Source of the DNA: Aurelia coerulea
Taxonomy: Eukaryota; Cnidaria; Scyphozoa; Semaeostomeae; Ulmaridae
NCBI GenBank assembly: GCA_039566865.1
Contig: CM076955.1
Span: 1,614,501 to 1,678,500 of the forward strand
Direction of reading: 5' to 3'
DNA: 64,000 bases
The position numbers were made by a program, and so were the translations under genes. The first letter of the stretch is position 1. Every line of letters begins with the position of its first letter. Below, one piece after another: positions 57,899-64,000 of the stretch. Under the pieces are notes generated by a model. That model did no database searches, was not told the origin of the DNA, and saw nothing but the letters and a program-made list of their open reading frames with translations.

Positions 57899-60800
57899 AT
57901 GAATGGGAATAAAACATTGAAAGAGCTTGCTATGGATGGCATGACCACAAATGATAGGACACCAGGGCAATCCTCAATCTCATTGGCGAAAGATGTCCAT
58001 ATGGAGACAAACAATAAAGGAAGGGCAGGTGATTCGCGAAAAGAAACGGTGAAAAGATCCGGACTGTCCATGGAATACAAATCGAAAAGTTTCGCAGCTT
58101 CATTTAGGAAATCAGCCGACGAAGACGACATTGATTATGACTATGGGAATATTGCAAGTGATTCGTCCTTGTCTCAAATTCCTGAGGGGACCAAAACGAT
58201 CCCAAAAGATGCAAAAACGACACCCTTGAAGACTGTAACTGCTGGTGAAGATGGTTCTTCGGGTGATTTTGCAGTAGATGGCAGCAATAAAAACATGGAT
58301 TGTTTGAAAAACACAGGAGCCAAAGCAAGTACAAAAGCCGCTGAAATATCAGCCAAGACGAGCTGGGTGAAAGATCGTGTTTATAATTTCTGGTCGAAGA
58401 AAGGAAAGCAGGAAGAAATGGATAAAGATTTGAATAGAAAAGAAACTGAAATGAGCATGACTGAAAATGTTGGTGAAATACTAGCCGAGGAGAAAACTCC
58501 TGTCAAGAAATCACCTAGTCATGAAAATGTTAAAAGTCAAGAGGGAGAACATGATGAAGACATTCCAGCAGTTGATTTTAAAGAAGGAAGCAAAGAGAGA
58601 AAACAGACAAGGGGTTGGATCAGGGATCAAGTGTCTAGTTTAATTTCAAAAGGGAAAAATTATGCATCAAGTGGAGCAAGTAATGCGGATGTAGACAGTG
58701 AAGAGATGAAATCAATTGAAATGAAAAATCCAGAATTATTATCACAAAAACTAAGTGAGCATTATTCATTGAAACAAACATGTGATGGAAATGATGAGGA
58801 ACTTCAAATGAAATTTGATGATATACCAAAAATTGAAGAACCAAAAATTGAGAAAGAAAAATTTCTCGATATTCATCAAAATATAAGCAGAAAAATATCG
58901 CAACAAACTGCTGTTGTTTTGACAAAGGAAGAACTTTCTACTCCCCAAGTAGGGGAAGTATCAATCTCACCAAAGGGTACACCCAAAAGTGGGGGATCTA
59001 AGAAAACCTCAGCCAAATCAAAGATTAAAGGATTTTTGAACTCAAGACCCCTGGCAACAGAATTAACACATCTACCATTGGCATCATCACCAAGTGAAAA
59101 AGAAGAAAAAGAAAAGACTTCCTTATCAGCGCAAACCAAAAAGAAATTCAAATTTGCCTCAAAACTTTCCTTCTCTGAACTGTTGCATTCCCAAGAGCAT
59201 GGAACACAGCCCTCCCCAGAGGATGACTCGCGAAATAGCAATGCTGCGTCACCTGTATTCAGCAAGATAGAAGAGCCATTGTCCGAAGAGGAAGATGATT
59301 TGAAGAAAATTGTGATGCCAGAAGATGGTAGCCCATATCACTCAATGAAAAAGAGGGAGAGCAGTGTCACATTTGTTAAAATATGGAGCCTCGCCGTTCT
59401 ATTTTATGCCCTGTACATAATACCAATTAGTGCATTTTTTAATGGACTGATCTTGGGTGCTTTAGTGATGTATCTTGTGGGATGTCTTGTCATTTGGCTC
59501 TTCTGCCCATCTGGAAAATCCATTGAGCAGTATAAGGAGGAACTTAAGCATTATTTGAAGGAGCCAGACTCCTCAACTGTCAAGAAATCAATTCGATCTG
59601 TTGATCCAAATGCTTTGAAAAAGCCAAGGGACATAAAGGTATGTCAGAAATCTATTTATTCATCGTTATTTTGTGAGCTTTTTTTTTTAATTTCTTTGAT
59701 TTAGAAATAATCCAAAGCTTTGGATAATAAGTTACATTTGGCAATTTGCAAAATTTATTTGTGTAATCACAAATTTTACCTTACATTACAGTACATTGTT
59801 GGAATCTGTTTACAAAGCATTATATCACATTGTGAGATCTGATGGAATCAAATTAGACACTGTGGCAGGTTGTGACAAACCTACCTATCACCTCCAGTTT
59901 CAAACAAACACAGAATCATATGTTCTGTCTGAAAAGATTGATTTTCACAGTCTTTCATACCTCCCAAGAATTCTTATCAGTATGTGATGAATTCTTGGAA
60001 ATTCTTATCTTCTCATGTTTTTGTGCACAAGACCTGCTGTGCTAAGCATAGGGCTTAAATCTTTAAAAAGGTTGCTGCAAAATCCTATTTCAGTTTTCTT
60101 TGAAAAAATGGCTCAGAACTTGGGGTTTTTGCTGTAAATCTGCCATGGAAATTTATTGATATCTAGAGTAGTTTCAAAATGGTGGCCTTTATTCTATTTG
60201 AGGGTGTGACCTCGTCAAATTTCCAAGTCCTAAGCCAGAAAAGCTACAGGTTTCTGCTTGCTAGCATATTTAGAGCACCTGTGGGAATGCTCCTATTTCC
60301 AAAACAACGATTTACCAAGAATATGTAGCATACAGGGAAATAATCCAAAATTACTAAGTAACATAAACAAATGTGTGGAACAATTTTGCTTTCTGAACTA
60401 AAGCAAGACCAGTCAAAAACCCGTGTTACTACTCTCACTGCACTTGTGCAAAGTAGTCTTAAAGTAGTAATTGCTCCAAAATGGAGAAGAGGTACATATA
60501 TTATTATTATTATTATATTGTACGCCTTCATGAACCAATGGTTTTCTTGAAGGTTATGTTATTTTTCCTCTATTGGTTTAGGATTTACGATGATTTCAAT
60601 TTTTTCAAAATTTTTAAATTGCCCCCATTTTGAAAAAAATCAAGATATAAAAAAATTTCCACGGCAGATTTACAGCAAATTACCATAAGTTCATTTAGGC
60701 AATTCAATTTAAAGAAAGATGTAGAATTTTACACCCACATTTTAAAAGATTTGAAAGATTTGAGCCCTCTGTGCCCCTGTACTATAGGTCTTCCTAAATG

Positions 60801-63800
60801 ATCATGATATTGTCTTATATACCCCTACATTCAAGAACAGCAAAGAGTGTATAGGGCTCATTGTATGGTTTGCTTTCAAAATTTTCCTATTCCATTTTGT
60901 TCTTGTCCATACATATATTTTGTGGCTGGAGACAGGCAAAATATTTTGCAAAATATGGTTTCTCTGTTCAGATAATGAAATCTGATAGAAATCAAGTTTG
61001 CTTTATAAATAATGACAAACTTTTTGATGAAGCCATTAAATTTTTTATTGTGATCACATTTTTTGGAAAACATGAATTTCCAGACAGTTTCAAAACGAGT
61101 AGAAGAAGCTGGTATTTTGTATCAATTCTCCGGTTTTCTTGAAAACTCCTTCAAATTTTAAGAACTTCCACGCCCTCATCACTGCAACATTTAACAGAAG
61201 TTTAAAAACTGCAGAGTTAGATTTAATGAGTCTGAACTGTGCAGAAAGATTGTTGAATACATCGAATAAGAATAATTATAACACCTTCTGATAAAATTAA
61301 AAATTAATGTTTCAATTATGTTTGTTTTCATCAAGATAGGTTCCTTATCAGGTTAGACATTTGATGAAACAAGTTTTATTTTGATGTGAATTGCAAAGTC
61401 AGTTCTCAGCTTGTAGATTTTCAGGGGCTGTGCAAGATTTTAGTGAACAAAGATAGCCATTGCCCACAAATTTAACCAAGAAATTCTTCTGTTATTGGTA
61501 CATGGCATATTGGTGCATAGGCGCATGGCACAGACCTCGTCCAGCCTGCCTTTTCTTACAGGCGATTTAACTTGTGACACGCCTAGTTGTTTCAGAGACA
61601 CATTTTACTTTTATGCCCGCTAAACGTAGCTTTTATACGAAAGGAAGAATTTGAGCCAGTACTGAAAAAGTTTCTTAAAACAGTAAGACTTGGAATATTT
61701 AAAGTTTCTGACGAGTTTCTCAAAGGTTCCATAACAGTTTTAATGTCTACTACCTATGCCATCGTGAACGTTTCAAAACATATCCCCTATTTAAGTATAT
61801 AGTTTCTTAAGTTATGTTTTTCCAGGGCTCTTCTTCTTGTTGGCTTTTCCCGTCTCTTTCAAGACATTAGCCTTGTCACTGTTCTTTTCCATTCATTTCG
61901 CTCGTAGTCGTTCTCTGTTAGTTCATGCACTGTTTTGTTTGTTTACTTCATGTCGTTGTTTATTTGTCTGGTCCATGTTTGTTTTGGTTTTCTTTGGGTG
62001 TGTCTCTTCTTGGCAGCGGTATTTGCATTCTTCTCTTTAACCAAGTTTAAGATAAAACTAAATTTTAGTAACCCAAGGACCAAAGTTTTATCCCCTTTAA
62101 CACAAAACTCAAATATCTTTGCTGCACCTTATCTTGCCTGTTCAACACCTCAAACAAAAATTTGGTTTTTGTGGGACTTCAAGAATTGACTGCTTTATTG
62201 TGAACATTGAATGAAAGTAGCCAAAGCAAAGGTTTAGGTTCCAAGCATGTTACAATCTGATGAATTATGCTATTAAATATTCAATCTCATTTGTATATTT
62301 GGCAGGTTTTTTTCAAAACAGCTGCCGTGGAATTAGCCTAGAGCAAAGCCTCGTGCTTTAGAATCAAGTAAATGAATTGCAAACAGTGACCAAGGCATCA
62401 ATCATTTAAGACCAAGGAATTTTGTTGTCTACAAGCATAGGCACGAAAGACAACGAGCACTTTCCCCTGCATTGGCCCCAGTTTGACTCGTCTCTGAGAT
62501 TCCTGGTTTAAATGTCAATCTAGATGATAGACCTTTGTCTGAAAGTCATCCTCAATCGAATCGAATAATCCTAGAAGTAAACAATTTCTTTTATCAAAAA
62601 TACGAAAAGGCTTCCAGATTAAATTTAAGCACAAAACAGTAGCAGTATTTTCGTTTCATTTGTAATATTTGTAGCGGGTCTCTTGTAAAGAAGTGCTCCC
62701 ATTTGTATCACGAATAGCAGATCTGGTTTGCTGCAATTTTCATGAAATTTGTGGGTGTTTCATCTACTCGTATGTATCAATCATCTGCTGTAAGGTGGAG
62801 GGATTTTCTTTCTGAGACACCCGGTCGAGTTGTTGTTTTCTATTAAATTCACTGCATACTTTATGATCATTATGAGTGGCTGTCATAGCTGGAACTCGAT
62901 GACATCATGTCCTTTCCAGCTATGGCAGCCACAGAGTACTCATATGTAATTGTAGTTTAGTTGCTTTTATTTGTGATAAGAATAGGCATCAAAATTTTAA
63001 AAGCATTGCACGATAAGAGACACAGGAACAGGCGACACTGGGGGCACGTGCGCCCCCAAGATTTGCAATTAGAACGAAAAAGTGCCCTTTTTTCGGGAAT
63101 CACCCTTTTACGACCTTCAGCTTAAAGTGCCCTTGTAGTGTCATGCCCCCAAGTTTAGAATCCTTTCTACGTACGGCCCTGTGCATGATAAGTTATAATG
63201 TTTCATGTGCTTAGATGACTTTGCTGTGAATGTTCCTTGGCAAAATCGGATGTCTTGATTGTTTTCAAGTTATCAAGATGAGAATTACAGCTTCTGCTAT
63301 GTTTCAAACAGTTTTCCGGTTGTGACGTCATCAGATTGGTAACTCGTAAACCATAAAAGCTACGGATTCCTGCTTACCACCATCTTATCTTACAGACTTT
63401 TATAAAATATTGTTTCTACCGTTTTGTTTCAAGAAATCATAAGTTTGTCATTCTTCTTCTTTACGATTTAGAAATTTGATGATGTCAGGCGGCGTGGGTT
63501 CGATACCCAGTAGGACCCCACCAGTTTAGCGTCATGACAAGGGGTCGCGGACTCGATTAGGTCTGCTCTATTTCTGCGATCCCAGCGCTTGGCGCTGAAA
63601 AACGCAACTTCACCAACCTTACTTCACCTTCACCAAATTCTTTATTGATAAAGTTTTTTTCTGCTCTTTTTCAGGGCTGGGTTCATTTTCTCATCGACTA
63701 CGACCCAGGCTTCTTTTCTCTCGATATGACAAAAGATGTTTATGCAGTTCTAAAAGGAGCGACATTGCACATTTTGTACTGCAAACCACAACCAGAGAAC

Positions 63801-64000
63801 AAGCCAGTTATGCCGCAAAAACTGAAACGCGTGCGGCGAGGGTTACGTGCCCGGCGTAAACAGAAGACAGAACTAAACGAAAATCAACAGCCTGTATTTA
63901 TATTTGAGAAGGAACACAAGATTTCTTTATCACAATGTGAATTGTCGTTACAGCCGTTGGATCTCCCGATGCGGCGAATTTGGAATCGTAAATACCCGAT
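57899..64000 (+). CDS. TEX2: TEX2 homologue, SMP-domain lipid-transfer protein, partial
   Basis: Exon 57899-59638 (580 residues) joins in phase 0 to exon 63675-64000, which continues beyond the window. Residues 1 to about 480 are polar and disordered. Two hydrophobic segments (about 493-511 and 514-538) form the ER-membrane anchor. Exon 2 begins GWVHFLIDYDPG and ends RRIWNRKYP, both typical of TEX2 at the start of its PH-like part; the SMP domain should follow outside the window. TEX2 sits in the ER at membrane contacts and transfers lipids. The W(V/I)(K/R)D(R/Q)V...SK motif occurs at about residues 155 and 240. Start at 57899 is the first long open Met; a different 5' exon cannot be excluded. 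Confidence 0.88.
60045..60775. mobile_element. Old fold-back element in TEX2 intron
   Basis: CTGTAAATCTGCCATGGAAA (left) pairs with TTTCCACGGCAGATTTACAG (right); outer AGGGCTTAAATCTTT pairs with AAAGATTTGAGCCCT. Arms are diverged and the ends imprecise. Confidence 0.55.
62872..62942. repeat. Hairpin
   Basis: GTGGCTGTCATAGCTGGAA and TTCCAGCTATGGCAGCCAC are inverted repeats of 19 bases with one mismatch, separated by about 25 bases. Too short for an element, long enough for a stable RNA hairpin. Confidence 0.6.

Larger units (their letters stand above)
59639..63674. other. TEX2 intron 1
   Basis: 4 kb with no further TEX2 exon found. Contains an inverted-repeat element at about 60045-60775, an (ATT)n run at 60500-60517, a hairpin at 62872-62942 and a B-box-like GGTTCGATACC at 63497. 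Confidence 0.6.

Noticed and set aside
59796..59987. Extra TEX2 exon (63-codon frame)
   Set aside because: Acceptor-like sequence precedes it but it does not match TEX2, and exon 1 already joins in phase to the exon at 63675.
63481..63600. Possible tRNA gene (GGGTTCGATACCCAG)
   Set aside because: A B-box-like palindrome is present but there is no matching D-arm or anticodon arm at proper distance; at most a SINE remnant.

Overview
The window is animal nuclear DNA: AT-rich, with GT-AG introns, long introns and intergenic stretches, and no operons or Shine-Dalgarno sites. The gene set (ALYREF, RNPS1, TEX2, an EEF2KMT/FAM86-type methyltransferase, a canopy/MZB1-like ER protein) is generic metazoan. 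The very dense population of palindromic miniature elements, together with a DDE-type element of a kind I associate with cnidarians and arthropods, makes a cnidarian my best guess, but that is inference and the species cannot be fixed from the sequence.

Layout. 1-2830 (+): 3' end of a coiled-coil protein whose last exons I infer across two introns. 2831-8185: repeats only. 8186-12089 (+): four-exon secreted canopy/MZB1-like protein ending in KDEL. 13955-26096 (+): six-exon ALYREF (THO complex subunit 4). Its first intron contains a broken, rearranged DDE-type element around a 1.1-kb palindrome, and its second intron a TTAA-flanked piggyBac-like element. 30117-35636 (-): RNPS1, convergent with ALYREF; its start codon is split by an intron. 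39283-40119 and 42733-43524 (-): two tandem, intronless genes for secreted basic Cys-rich proteins of a family I do not recognise. 45726-54352 (+): seven recognisable exons of an EEF2KMT/FAM86 homologue, with four fold-back elements in or just before its introns. 57899-64000 (+): TEX2 homologue, running off the right edge.

ALYREF and RNPS1 both act in nuclear mRNP maturation and export and lie next to each other, probably by chance. The other genes have no evident functional link. About twenty fold-back elements are delimited below from their terminal inverted repeats; many have clear target-site duplications: TA (Tc1/mariner-like), TTAA (piggyBac-like), 8 bp (hAT-like), 7 bp (type uncertain). 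The strongest candidates for undescribed biology are the tandem secreted gene pair, the near-identical-arm fold-back element at 45084-45686, and the rearranged DDE element. Exon coordinates were read by eye from splice consensus and reading phase; no alignment was run.
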